This document shows, in pieces, positions 21,927 through 32,340 of a stretch of DNA of 64,000 bases; the stretch's first letter is position 1; every line of letters starts with the position of its first letter. Source of the DNA: Manduca sexta. Lineage: Eukaryota > Arthropoda > Insecta > Lepidoptera > Sphingidae. The stretch is taken from the NCBI RefSeq assembly GCF_014839805.1, contig NC_051120.1, positions 6,200,001-6,264,000 of the forward strand, written 5' to 3'. The position numbers were made by a program, and so were the translations under genes. The notes under the pieces are model-generated. The model did not search any database. It saw only the letters and a list, made by a program, of their open reading frames with translations, and had not been told where the DNA came from.

Positions 21927-23380
21927 TACGATGCGAGAATACGAAAGGCGATTACGATGCTATTGGGAAACATCTCGATAATGTAGATTGGGAAAAGGTA
22001 CTTGGTCACAACGGCGTCAATGATATGCTCACTAAATTCTACGGTATTTTACATGAGACTATCCAACTTTATGTACCTAAATTTAAACTAAGAAGTAATA
22101 AGTATCCGGTTGGGTTTAATCGCAACCTCATATGTATGTTGAGAAAAAATAAGTTTCGGCAATGCTATAAATTTTTTAAGAACCCGTTAAATGGAATAGA
22201 ATTTAAATTACTCAGAGAGAGTTGCAGATCCTTATTAAATAAATGTTATAATACATTATCTTGAAAGTATAGAAGATAATATTTAAAATTTTTATAATCA
22301 TTTTTGGTCATTCATCAAGGCCAAAAGAAGAGGATCTTGCTTTCTCCCAGCTTCGATGTCCGATGGTAATCAAGTTAGTTCCAAAGAAGTTGAAATATGT
22401 AATATGTTTGCTTCGCACTTTGCATCAGTGTACGAGAAAGATACTAATGGAGTCGAATGTCGATGCTAACCCGAATTTTTCTTATCATTTCATGGATAGC
22501 TGTGCGAGTTACTCCTCGGACTTGGACTCGTAGTTTTACGTCGTTGCACATCACACTTAATGAAGTTTCACGTAAACTTAAGACTCTTGATATAAGCAAA
22601 GGTTCTGGCCCAGACAATATTCCACGAAATTTTATTGTTGCATGAACAAGAAATCTGACTAGTCCACTTTGTAAAATCTATAAAAAATCACTGAAAACCG
22701 GAATTTTTCCAAAGAAATGGAAGGTAGCTAGAGTGGTGCCGATACACAAGTCGGGCAATAACACATTAATGTCCAACTATCGACCGATTTCTATTTTTTT
22801 TACTATGGCAAAATTGTTTGAATTTGTAGTATTTCCATATCTGGAAGCTTACTTCAAACCATTTTTAACTGAACACCAACATGGTTTTGTTAAATTTCGC
22901 TCAACAAGCACTAATTTGGTCTCTTTTACTGAGTTGCTTTCAGAAGTCTTAGACAATAACATGCAAACTGATGTAATATATACAAATTTCAGTAAGGCTT
23001 TTGACAACGTTTTTCACGAACTCTTGCTGCAGAAGTTATCCGGGTATGGGTACTCTTGGCACATGTATGAATGGTTTCAATCTTATCTTACTGGTCGCAC
23101 TTACCATGTGGTTCTTAATGGTTTTAGTTCCAATTTCCATCATATTGCTTCTGGGGTGCCCACAGGGCTCCCATTTGGGACTGTTATTTTTAATATGTTC
23201 ATAAATGACATTATCAATTGCTTGCATCATTCCACACCTTTCATGTTTGCTGATGACCTAAAGATCCTGAAGTCCATTAATTCTCCCGACGATGTCAAAT
23301 TGTTACTGAGCAATTTAGAGGACTCATTCATTAGAGGATTCCACATATGGAATATATAATTAAAAAAAAGCATCTAGTTT
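21927..23380 (+). mobile_element. Jockey-type LINE fragment (reverse transcriptase)
   Basis: The plus strand carries pieces of LINE ORF2: a pre-RT segment (ILHETIQLYVPKF, near 22050), KLKTLDISKGSGPDNIP (about 22575-22625), then from 22733 an RT with NYRPIS, HGFVKFRST, a motif A variant IYTNFSKAFD, motif B SGVPTGLPFGTVIFN, and the catalytic FADDLK. The tyrosine is replaced by phenylalanine, as in many jockey-type RTs. Stops and frame changes near 22260, 22645 and 23359, so it is inactive. 5'- and 3'-truncated. Confidence 0.85.
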
Positions 23381-23561
23381 GTTAGGCTTCGTTATAAGAA
23401 ATGGAAAATGTTTAGTTTGTTATAGTTGATTATTAAGGTATTGCATTAGTATTTTAAGGTAGCCCACCACCACTCACCCCCCGCTAAGCTACGACCCTGG
23501 TGCACAGCTGTCTAATAAATTGTCGAACAATGTGAAAGACAGTGATACTTTTAATAATTTA

Positions 23562-23794
23562 CTTAAGGTTATAGCTTAAGGTCCATTTTTCATACATTTT
23601 GTTTCACCTTTAATCTGGGTAACTAAACAAGTATTGACAAGTAAAGAATTTAAATTCACGTCTAGTTAGTGATTAGTTCTCGCAGTTGAAAGAAAAACGT
23701 AAAAATAATTAATATGCATGGATATTTCGGCCTTTAAAATTTCGTCGTATTAAACAAAATGTATGAAAAATGGACCTTAAGCTATAACCTTAAG
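23562..23794. mobile_element. TTA-target MITE with long inverted repeats
   Basis: A 233-bp copy of the family at 280-517, in the opposite orientation. The terminal inverted repeats are about 43 bp (starting CTTAAGGTTATAGCTTAAGG), flanked by TTA at 23559-23561 and 23795-23797. The inverted repeats differ in sequence from the 280-517 copy while the interior is nearly identical. Confidence 0.85.
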
Positions 23795-24089
23795 TTACAT
23801 ATGATCGCGAAGAGTAACAAAGACTAACTAATATTGTTGCTTTAAGTGATAAATGCATGCATCTCATTATAAGTGTTCTTTAAATCTATAAATAATATAT
23901 ATTTTTTTACATGATTCTGTATGATGAATATACATAAAGTTTTATTTATTATGTCATGGTTAAAAGAACAAGGATGGATTTCAAGTAAAATAAGACGGTG
24001 ATATAAGGTAGATGTATCATATTTGGCACACGACATGACATTATGGGAATATAGATTTAAACCGAATTGAAAAAATAGACTGATTGTTT

Positions 24090-24700
24090 AAAAATACTCT
24101 ACACTTTATAGAAAAATCATAAAGATAACTCAAAAAGCCCAAAATAATAATTTCATAAATAACTCCAAAAATAAGTTTAAAGCTGCATGGCAAATAATTA
24201 ACAAATTCATACTACAAGTATCAAGAGTCAATAACGAACATAAAAAATAATCACATATACAAATCTCACAGACAATGCATAGATGAATTTATTTATTATT
24301 TTGTTAATATTATTGAAAACAACATAACATTTATGAATAATGAATATATTATTATACAAAAAGTAATATGAAGAATTTTTGTTAATATTATTGAAAGCAA
24401 CATAACATTTATGGATAATGAATATATTATATTCCAAAAAAGTAATATGAAGAATTATAGGTCTATAATGTTTTTTTTATGGTTATAGCAAAAATTCGTA
24501 ATTTTCAAAAGTTATTGGGAAAGTAATTTACAGACTAACTGTGCTCATTACTCATATTTCGAAAAACATAAATTATTCTGTGCTGATCTAAAAGGTTTTC
24601 ATAAGCACAGTTCTATTCATATGGCATTATTTGACCTGTTATCAACTGTTATGGCAGCTGTCGACAAAATAAATCCAGTCCAGGAGGTTTTTTTTTATAA
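24090..24700 (+). mobile_element. Degraded LINE reverse transcriptase N-terminal fragment
   Basis: Plus-strand pieces such as NNSKNKFKAAWQIIN and FEKHKLFCADLKGFH followed by SSIHMALFDLL match the region before and at the start of a jockey-type RT. Stops in all frames. It is interrupted by a 78-bp tandem duplication (24301-24456). Confidence 0.5.
24301..24456. repeat. Two tandem 78-bp units
   Basis: Direct repeats 24301-24378 and 24379-24456, each beginning TTGTTAATATTATTGAAA and ending AATATGAAGAATT, with a few differences. This explains two similar short open frames on the minus strand. Confidence 0.8.
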
Positions 24701-24958
24701 TATTAATTTGTAGGTGACAAACTCCTATGCCTACAGTTGATGCATTATTATTTGAAGCAGCACAATAAATATGATGCCAGTTAGGCCAATTAGAGTTTGT
24801 ATAAGGGTAATTTTTAATAATGTCAATATTGAAAAGTATATTAGGAGCAATTATCAAAGTACAATAATCATGCTTAAATAAGGGGAGGATTTCAATCTTT
24901 TATCAATCAGTCAAGACTTGTAAACAGAACTGTGATAGAACAATGTATATTTATTTAC

Positions 24959-25838
24959 CTTCATTTTGTCATATGAAGTTGGATTTATGTGCTTCTCAGT
25001 AAGTTTGGTGCTTCTTGCTCTGCCACCAAAACCATCCACTTTATAAAGTCTCTCAATATACTCCCACTTTGCCCTTTGGTTGCCAATGAGTAGGTTTTTT
25101 CTGAAAATTATTGCGAAAACATTTCAATAAATGAGGTACATCATAGATATGGTACAGTTGGTTTGGGCCGATTTTATAACAGATGTCATTGGTATATTTG
25201 TTACTACGTAGGAGTTCAGCATTAGAATCTGATATTAATGACTTAATAGCAGCAACATTGGCAGAACCTTGGTCACTGATTGTAGCTCTTACTATGAATC
25301 CAGATTTAAAAACTGCTAATACTATTTCTTTAATAATATTTTTTAAAACAAATGTTTTAACCCCATCTCGAGCAAAATAAAATGCAATTGGAATTTTCCA
25401 AGGAGAAAACAAACCCCGTAACATAAAAACTAAAGCTTTATCAGCCACATTGTTTGTGCGTTTGCCAGAACCTATATCTTCAAAACCTTCAATGACCCCA
25501 GTAAAGAAATTAAAATTTAAGTGTTTTTTAATGGACATTTCATCAAACATTAATGTGCATTGCCTGTCTATTGCGGGTTTATCCAAGGCAGCATCTGCCA
25601 AATGTTGAAATATAAAGTCATTAATACCAGGCCTCAAAGGAATATTGCTGAGTAGAGAATTAATTCGGGATTTACATGGTAATGCTAAATGTTTTCGTAA
25701 AAATCTATAGCACTTAGGGCTTAACTTATATAATGATAAAGCAAAAACTTTTTCTGAGTCTGTGTAACGGCGACCTTTTAATGAATTACCAGTCAAACGT
25801 AATTGTGAATCTACTAATAATTTCCCATATGTACTCAA
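24959..25838 (-). pseudogene. P-like transposase RNase H-like core
   Basis: From 25838 the minus strand encodes an RNase H-like domain: an aspartate in LMFDEMSIKKHL (about residue 100), an aspartate in ATISDQGSANVAAIKSL (about 190), and the conserved YDVPHLLKC (about 235) typical of P-element/THAP9 transposases. Near 25100 a one-base shift moves the frame; the true continuation reads IGNQRAKWEYIERLY then STKLTEKHINPTSYDKMK to a donor (GTAAAT) at 24958. The join to the THAP segment at 25838 also needs a frame change. Confidence 0.8.
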
Positions 25839-26605
25839 ATGTTATATTTTTTCAAGAACACCTTTGTTTTTGGTGCATGAAGGTCAAATCTAGTCTTTAA
25901 CTTTTTATACCTTGATTGCAAGAGACGTAATTTATTCTTTAAAATGTGAATTGAAGAGCGTAAAATTCGTTTACGAGGGGTACATTCATTGGGATTTAAT
26001 CTAATACGATTAGTTAATCTACGTTTAACTAGGCTGTGACTTTTTAATTTGTGCTCATTACACACAGCAATGGTGGTTGATGTGGAAGGGGTTATACATA
26101 TTGGGTATTGCGTATTGTGAGGTATATTGGGAGTAAATTGAGTTGGAGTACTACTATTTGCTTCATTCAATGAAGCATGAATTGATACCGTGCTAGACAG
26201 CTCAGAACTTTGATGTTCTTGTATGATAGAACAATTTTGCTCTATAGTGGGTCGATTAAGTTCAGAAGGGTTAACTACTTTAAAAATAAAGGGTTCAGTA
26301 ATGCTACTAGTGGGTTCAATTTCTAATATCAAATCTCGGTTTGTAACTTTATATTTATCTGTATTTCCTAAGTTTACTAAAGGAATCGCATTAGGTGTTA
26401 ATCTTAGATTCTGTTTTATATGTTCGGGAATAAAATGTTTATGACAAAAACGAATGTTTTCGCGTTGAGTAGGAGGATAATTTTGTAGGAATGGACATAA
26501 ACTTAACCACTCTTCCCACCTTTTTTTATTTGTGAACGGCACACTATAATATTTAATACCTCGGCCTCGAGTACTGCACCCGGGAACAGAGCACTTATAA
26601 ACCAT
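25835..26605 (-). CDS. THAP-domain segment of the P-like transposase
   Basis: 256 codons starting at ATG 26605. The N-terminus is a THAP C2CH zinc finger: Cys5 and Cys10 in KCSVPGCS, Trp30, Cys54 and His57 in RFCHKHF, and AIPLVN in place of the usual AVPTLF end motif at about residue 74. A low-complexity linker and a basic, leucine-rich coiled segment (residues about 200-250, RILRSSIHILKNKLRLLQ) follow, as in P-element transposases where this region mediates dimerisation. The frame stops at 25835, overlapping the RNase H frame by four bases. It could make a THAP-only protein, but is more simply the 5' part of a frameshifted transposase. Confidence 0.75.
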   Translation of the reverse strand: MVYKCSVPGCSTRGRGIKYYSVPFTNKKRWEEWLSLCPFLQNYPPTQRENIRFCHKHFIPEHIKQNLRLTPNAIPLVNLGNTDKYKVTNRDLILEIEPTSSITEPFIFKVVNPSELNRPTIEQNCSIIQEHQSSELSSTVSIHASLNEANSSTPTQFTPNIPHNTQYPICITPSTSTTIAVCNEHKLKSHSLVKRRLTNRIRLNPNECTPRKRILRSSIHILKNKLRLLQSRYKKLKTRFDLHAPKTKVFLKKYNI

Positions 26606-27351
26606 GATATTATCAAATAAATCAAACTATACGAAAAAAACAATTACACGTTTAAACTGGTAAACACTAAATGATTGCTTTTATAATATACTGTTTACAA
26701 AAACATTCACACACAATAAAGCACTATAATTAGATAATAAATAAATGAAAACCGCCTTCAAATCAAAATAGCGAATTGCGACGGAAAATTCAATTTCAAA
26801 GCAGCGGTTAAAGGTTAACCACAATAAAAAATGGCGCTACGCGTCGTTTCAGAATCCGAGATTAGAGACGCTTATTTGCGATCGAATGACAGCTTATACT
26901 ATAATACACACACTAATAAAGGACGTTGTGTAGAAAGAGACATTTAAGGAACGATTCATTAAATGTATGGAAAAATCGTGAAAAGTGAGATAGCTGCTCA
27001 TCGCTATTGTGTTACTTTTTTACGCCGAGTTAAACGGGTCTGGTTTTATATTGAATGAATTAATTAATAATAAGTATTTTTTTCGTCATCAAACAAGTAC
27101 CGCTAAGTTCGCTGATTCGATTTTTGAACTAGATATCAGCTAGATATCTACTAGTAAATTGACATTTCCTGTGTTGTCAGGTTATCGAGGTTAGGTAAAT
27201 AGTGTGGCGCAGATCACATCGACATGAATGGATGACCTACTCAGTACAAATTGTTCAAATCGTAGATAAAATAAATTATAGATATCATACCATTTTACAC
27301 TGCTTTTAAATGGTAGTGCTAATCACCTCCCCTCGTTTAAACAGTATCACA
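26606..27351. other. Region upstream of the P-like transposase
   Basis: Probably the transposon 5' end and its flank. No gene. I looked for a terminal inverted repeat matching the 17.6-17.9 kb side and did not find one by eye. Confidence 0.4.
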
Positions 27352-27359
27352 CACTTGAG

Positions 27360-27608
27360 CACTGTTGCCAGATGTCACTTTTGTAATAAACCTCCAAACT
27401 GAGAAACCCCCAAATATAGGTCTTCGGAAAAATCTCCCCTAAATGTGTTAAAGTGCGCGACCAAAAAGAAATATGACTCATTTTCCATGTAAAGAGAGCT
27501 TTGCGTAAATACTTACTTATCCCCAAATGTTCCTCTAAACGTCGTGTCCCCCCATAGCATTAAAATCACCCGAAATTTGGGGAGAAAGCCCTCCACCTGG
27601 CAACAGTA
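27360..27608. mobile_element. hAT-like MITE with 8-bp target duplication
   Basis: A 249-bp element with terminal inverted repeats CACTGTTGCCAGATG and (minus strand) TACTGTTGCCAGGTG, flanked by CACTTGAG (27352-27359) and CACTCGAG (27609-27616), matching at seven of eight bases. The 8-bp duplication fits the hAT superfamily. Non-coding. Confidence 0.75.
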
Positions 27609-27616
27609 CACTCGAG

Positions 27617-28957
27617 TACTGCATATACATATATTTTTTAGCTACCTCAACAGCTGGAATAAAAATAATTATCAGCCGCAATACGTACTACAAATAAACA
27701 CAAATATCAGAATAGAATATTAAAAATAATAATATCGAATTATAAAAAGAAATGTATCTAGTTTATAAAAAGTAGATTTTATTGCTATTGCTATTATCGC
27801 AAATACAAGTCACCATTCTCGATTTGTTTCTTTACGGAACTTACTTAACATAACTATTACATTAGGAAAACTTTTTTATTTACCCTAAATTATGGCCTTA
27901 CTTCATCAATAGCAACACTGGATTTAGATATTTTTAACCAACCTAAAAAAAAGAAGGTGGTTCTCAGTTCGTGTACCAATTTTTTTTAAATTGGATCATG
28001 TAAGTATGTATTTTAACAACTGACGAAAAACATTGTCGTAACTTGGTTTGGACTGAACCAAGTAGAAACAGCTAGTCCCTGGAAGTAGTTTTTCATTCTG
28101 CTGGGTTTGTTTCTCGAAGGCCTTATCAAATAAGTAATATTTTTTTTATTATTATTATTGTTTACACATAAATAAAATAGTTACACAATAATAGCATCTA
28201 TCAAACCACAGAGGTTTATATTACAGCTAATAAGAGTTTTCAACAGTATTGATACATAAGTCACTATTGTTACTTATTATAGTATACAAAAAATGCAACA
28301 ATTATTTCCTAATAGGGTAAATCTTTATACACCAAGTATACGTAAACTTATTGAATAGTTAAAAAGAATGTTTTCAGCTTTAAACTTATAATTATATGGA
28401 GTAATTTTCTCAATTAATTGGGTAGGTATGTACCTAAGTTATTAATAAGTCGGAGTACAATATACTTAGCTGTCCTCTCTCCGTACGCATAAAAATATGT
28501 GTTTAGTATTTATTTAACTTTAGTTTTTTAAAATGTATACATATGTAATCATACCCTAAGGACAGAAATAATTAGGTATATTTAATTAATAGGTAAGTAT
28601 TATGTTATAAATAATAAATAGGAGAATGAGTTAAAGCCGACATTAGGCACTATATTCCGTTAAAAATGATAACATGTGTCTTAAAAAATATATAACAAGC
28701 CACGTGATAGGTCCCCATTGTCCCATGGTTAGTGTTTCTTTATTCTTTCATTTCTCTTATGACTCGCACTCAGTGGGCTTCGTTTATACATGTAAAATTT
28801 TTTGGCAATATTTCTTGGCAATTGGCATACGTGCGATATTGGTAATAATAATGTTGGCCATGCCCCCATCATTGCCGTGTTATACCGGCTTCTAAGATTT
28901 TGTGCTCTACATTTTAGATCCAGTGTTAAAGATCTCTATATTATGGATTATCTAATA
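27617..28957. other. AT-rich intergenic region
   Basis: No gene, structured repeat or recognisable element found between the hAT-like MITE and the Helitron. Confidence 0.4.
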
Positions 28958-29834
28958 CTAGCGTTTGTGCGCGGCTTCGCCCGCGTGGTAGGGCTTTACG
29001 GGATAAAAGTTCCACTATATATTTTTCGGGGTTAGAAAGAAGCCCATGTCCTTCCCAGTTTCAAAATATCTCCATACCAAATTTTATCGAAATCCGTTGG
29101 GTAATTTTTGAGTATATCGTGTTCAGAGAGATGCGGCGGGTGACTTTGATTTATAATAATATATTTTTTAGTAGCCTGCTTCGGTGGCGTAGTTGTAACT
29201 ATACACGGTACGAGTACATCAACCGCGCTGAGGTTCCAAAATATTTGTAACTAGGTCTTTCTATCTTAAAAATTACTCATTCGCAGCTTGGAGTCAGGAA
29301 GTTGCCGGTGTGATAAACTCGTGCTTCAGAAAGCACGCAAAGCCGTTGGCCCCGCGTCTGATCTCTTTCCGGTCCATGTCAGATTGCCATTTCATCGGAC
29401 TATATGAATGAAGAAATATGGTGCACCTGTATACTGCGCACACACTTATGGACTATACCTATAATATCTCCTGCGTACATACATGGCTGATGACCTGTGA
29501 GATTGGCCGTTATAGCAAAAATTCGGTTAAGAAAGTATCAATCATATTTTTAGAACTTTTTAAGGAGAACAATTCCGTTATACATGATTTTTGCGTCAAT
29601 TTTTCAGCGCACGCAAGGGAAGCTGCCAAAAGAAATAAAATTTTCCTCGTTATAACGACATTTTTCATCGATGCTACGCTCTTATTGGACATAGCGTGAT
29701 GTTATATGGCCTATAGCTTTCCTCAATAAATGGGCTATCCAACACATTTTTTTTTCAATTTCAACCAGTAGTTTCGAAGATTAGCACGTTCAAACAAATA
29801 AACAAACTCTTCAGCTGTACATAATACCAAATGT
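28958..29834 (-). mobile_element. Non-autonomous Helitron (Lep1-like), minus orientation
   Basis: The 3' end is at 28958-28961 (CTAG on the minus strand) with a GC-rich hairpin just before it (GCGGGCGAAGCCGCGC), as required for Helitrons. The 5' end near 29834 has the diverged AGCTGAAGAGTTTGTTTATT segment, homologous to the 5' end at 62304. The interior matches the Helitron at 62304-63313 on both sides of an inserted SINE (29172-29543). The 5' TC dinucleotide has decayed. Confidence 0.8.
29172..29543 (+). mobile_element. tRNA-derived SINE nested in the Helitron
   Basis: Pol III box A TGGCGTAGTTG is followed by a box-B-like GAGGTTCCAAA and a body containing GCACGCAAAGCCGTTGGCCC and GATCTCTTTCCGGTC. 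The duplication ATATTTTTTAG / ATATTTTTAG flanks it (29161-29171 and 29544-29553). The Helitron sequence continues on both sides. Confidence 0.8.
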
Positions 29835-29909
29835 AAATTTGTCTATTTACATTCAATTATCAATGTAATCTTAGAAGATATTCCACCCAATGACATTATA
29901 ATATATTAA

Positions 29910-30172
29910 AATACATACATACATAACATCACGCATTTATCCCCGAAGGGGTATGCAGAGGCGCAACTAGGGCGCCCACTTTTCGCCAAGTATGTTCCGT
30001 CCCATGATGTGATAGGGGGCGAGCCTATCGCCATATTGGGCACAAATTCCAGACTCCGGGCTGATACTGAGTAGAAAAAAACCCAAATATCACTTTGCGC
30101 GACCCGGGATTCGAACCCAGGACCTCCGAGCGCTATTGTACCGGGTATGCAATACAACTACGCCACCGAGAC
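29910..30172 (-). mobile_element. tRNA-derived SINE
   Basis: On the minus strand: box A TGGCGTAGTTG, box B GGTTCGAATCC (perfect consensus), then a body with CAGTATCAGCCCGGAGTCTG and a (TATG)n-like tail. TATTTTAAT flanks both sides. Its body is shared with the copies at 8264-8480 and 57505-57700, and differs from the SINE at 29172-29543. Confidence 0.85.
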
Positions 30173-30179
30173 ATACATT

Positions 30180-32278
30180 AAAATACCATAGATAAATAGG
30201 TTAATTTTATAAAGTAGAAATATATGATTCCATATGGTATTCATATGTATGTATACACGAATATCATATGGAATCAATAAACTTTTCCCCATAAGTTTGA
30301 TAATTTTACATATTTATGGCTCTACATCTTTTATTAACATAGTTCAGTATTTACCTACAATTATTTTGTGGGGTGGTTGATTTCTAAAGAAAAGAAAATA
30401 TTGCTCCTTTTGAAATTGGTATAATATCCGACCTATAAATTACCACTCGTGTAACAGTAGCCCACTTAGATATACATTAGCTCGAATAGTTTATTATTTA
30501 TAAGTAGTAGGTACCTAACTGTGTATAGCAAGCGTCCTACACGCCGCGCCGTAAACAAGAAAATCAACGGCCAGCCCCGAGCCTTGAGCTTATACGCGAT
30601 CCGTAACAAATACATGATACATCCCGATTCCCGAGTAAGTACGAACATAAATCACTTTTGATGTGATAAATTATATAGACCTCACGTCGAAGTTAAGGCA
30701 TAGAATTTTTCTTTTAGCTTTTTCTTCAAGGTTTTAATATACCCTGTGGAAGCATGACCGAATAAGAAGGGGGCGGTAGATGTAAACAAAGGTGTAAAAT
30801 CCTCAACGTGTTTGAAGGATCAGCTATTTATATACGATGAAAGGAACAATATAATATTCTCAAACAATATCTTTAAATAAAAGTAATACGGGACAATAGG
30901 ACTACGAAGGACTCAGGAGAAGGAAAATGGGACACTTTTATTTCTATTCATCCGGCACAATTGAAAACCTCAAAATAAGCAGGAAAGCCCTATATAATTT
31001 TACCCGACCTGGCGATCAAAACCAAAGCCTTAGCACTGCCAAAGGACGCAATATAAATGACTACACTGTATATATACTTAGCGTCATGTCAAAAGTATTT
31101 ACTTATTTTGCTCTGGCAAATAGAATTTAAAATATTTAGTAAAATTAAATTTTCGTCCATCTCTTAAAATGCCAAGACCTATGTGCATTCTATCTGCATT
31201 TCTTGAAATAAACTATTTAGAAATTTTTAGAAGTATAGGCACTTCCTGATTATTTTTAACATTTTATTTCGATAATTCGTAGGTTCATTTTAATCTCCTC
31301 ACTGATAAAACAATATGAAGGAAAGTAAAGCATTCTGCAAGAACACAAGCTGATGTACTTGATGTTCATGAGTACCCACCAATATTATTATGATGACTAA
31401 AATCTTTCGACTATTTAAATAAATCATTTTGATTAAGACTTTCAGTGGGGAAGTTATCGTTTCTGATGGATTGACTGCGAACTGAATATCAAGAACTGCG
31501 ATAGGAACCGTATAATAGTTTTATTTCAATGCGAACTGAAAGTTTAAGTTCAATAAATTGTATTTTGCTTTCATATAACAATCTTGTTATATAAAAATTT
31601 TCAAACTTAAACTCCTATTGAAATAATATTAGCATCCACGTAGTTCGGCTATTTATATTATTGCAATATTTTTTACATATTTTAAACCAGGTACCAATTT
31701 CAAAATCATTTTATATTCAAAGTTTCCGTAAGTAGGACGGCTGTATTTTTGGACTTAAATATTATATGAGGAAATTCGTCATTACGAATAAAGTATTCAG
31801 GTATCGATAGATACAAATTATACTTTCTTGCGGAGTAATTAGGCGTGTCTTGTTTTTGAAATAGCCCCTTATAAATATTTTCACTGAAAATATCCTTCGC
31901 TTCCATATTATGACATTAAATATGCAGTACAGCTGTTTCTTTGTACTCGTATGTCTTTTAATTATACGGCATTTTAACTTATTTTTCGTACAAATATTTT
32001 ATAGGGTAGAGAAAACTCGGCCAGAGCAATCAATGGTCGCATAGTGTACGATGCAACTAGTTGGTCGATATTCACAATCCATAGTTATTAATTCGTGCAT
32101 ATAGAGCGTGAAATCAAGCATTCAGGCAAAACAAGAAGTATGTAAGTATATAGGGGCGCAACGTGTGGTGGCTCCTCAGTCGGTAGACACAGGTCCCGCG
32201 CGCCGCCCGCCGACTCCTGTGAGCTCTCACGATATCTAAATAAAGGGATTCTTATGTGATGTTAGTAAACAAAAAGTG
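30180..32278. promoter_or_regulatory. Upstream region of shade
   Basis: No gene seen. Contains a 17-bp-arm palindrome (30226-30242 with 30259-30275) and, at 32160-32230, a GC-rich block. Because shade starts at 32341, proximal control elements should lie here, but I can name none with confidence. Confidence 0.4.
30226..30275. repeat. Near-perfect palindrome
   Basis: GATTCCATATGGTATTC (30226-30242) and GAATATCATATGGAATC (30259-30275) pair at 16 of 17 positions around a 16-base loop. Possibly a small foldback remnant; function unknown. Confidence 0.65.
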
Positions 32279-32314
32279 TATAAATAAAAAAACCAGTGTG
32301 TTATCTTTGTCAGT
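32279..32314 (+). promoter_or_regulatory. Core promoter of shade: TATA box and initiator
   Basis: TATAAATA at 32279-32286 and the arthropod initiator TCAGT at 32310-32314 are about 31-33 bases apart, the spacing expected for a TATA promoter. The A at 32312 would be +1, giving a 29-base 5' leader before the ATG at 32341. The independent placement of this pair next to the predicted first exon supports that exon. Confidence 0.75.
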
Positions 32315-32340
32315 CTAGCTGTGGATTTATATTGGTAATC

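Larger units (their letters stand above)
18733..26605 (-). pseudogene. Decayed P-element/THAP9-like transposase with nested insertions
   Basis: Read on the minus strand, segments in order are a THAP zinc-finger region (26605-25835), an RNase H-like core (25838 to a donor at 24959), and after an acceptor at 19934 a C-terminal part (19933-18733). This matches P-element transposases and vertebrate THAP9, cut-and-paste DNA transposases. Frame breaks occur at 25838, near 25100, near 19850, near 19790, near 19668 and at 18885, so no full protein is made. The 5-kb gap between 24959 and 19933 is intron-like (GT/AG) and holds LINE pieces, a Penelope foldback and a MITE. I could not identify the element's terminal inverted repeats. 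Confidence 0.8.

Noticed and set aside
24228..24437. 69-codon minus-strand frame with an internal repeat (FIIHKCYV)
   Set aside because: Produced by the 78-bp tandem duplication within a degraded LINE; not a protein.
29418..29699. 93-codon plus-strand frame
   Set aside because: Runs across the junction between the SINE and the Helitron; a chance frame in repeats.
30080..30172. tRNA gene-like box A and box B
   Set aside because: The boxes belong to a SINE with a long non-tRNA body and flanking duplication; no complete cloverleaf.
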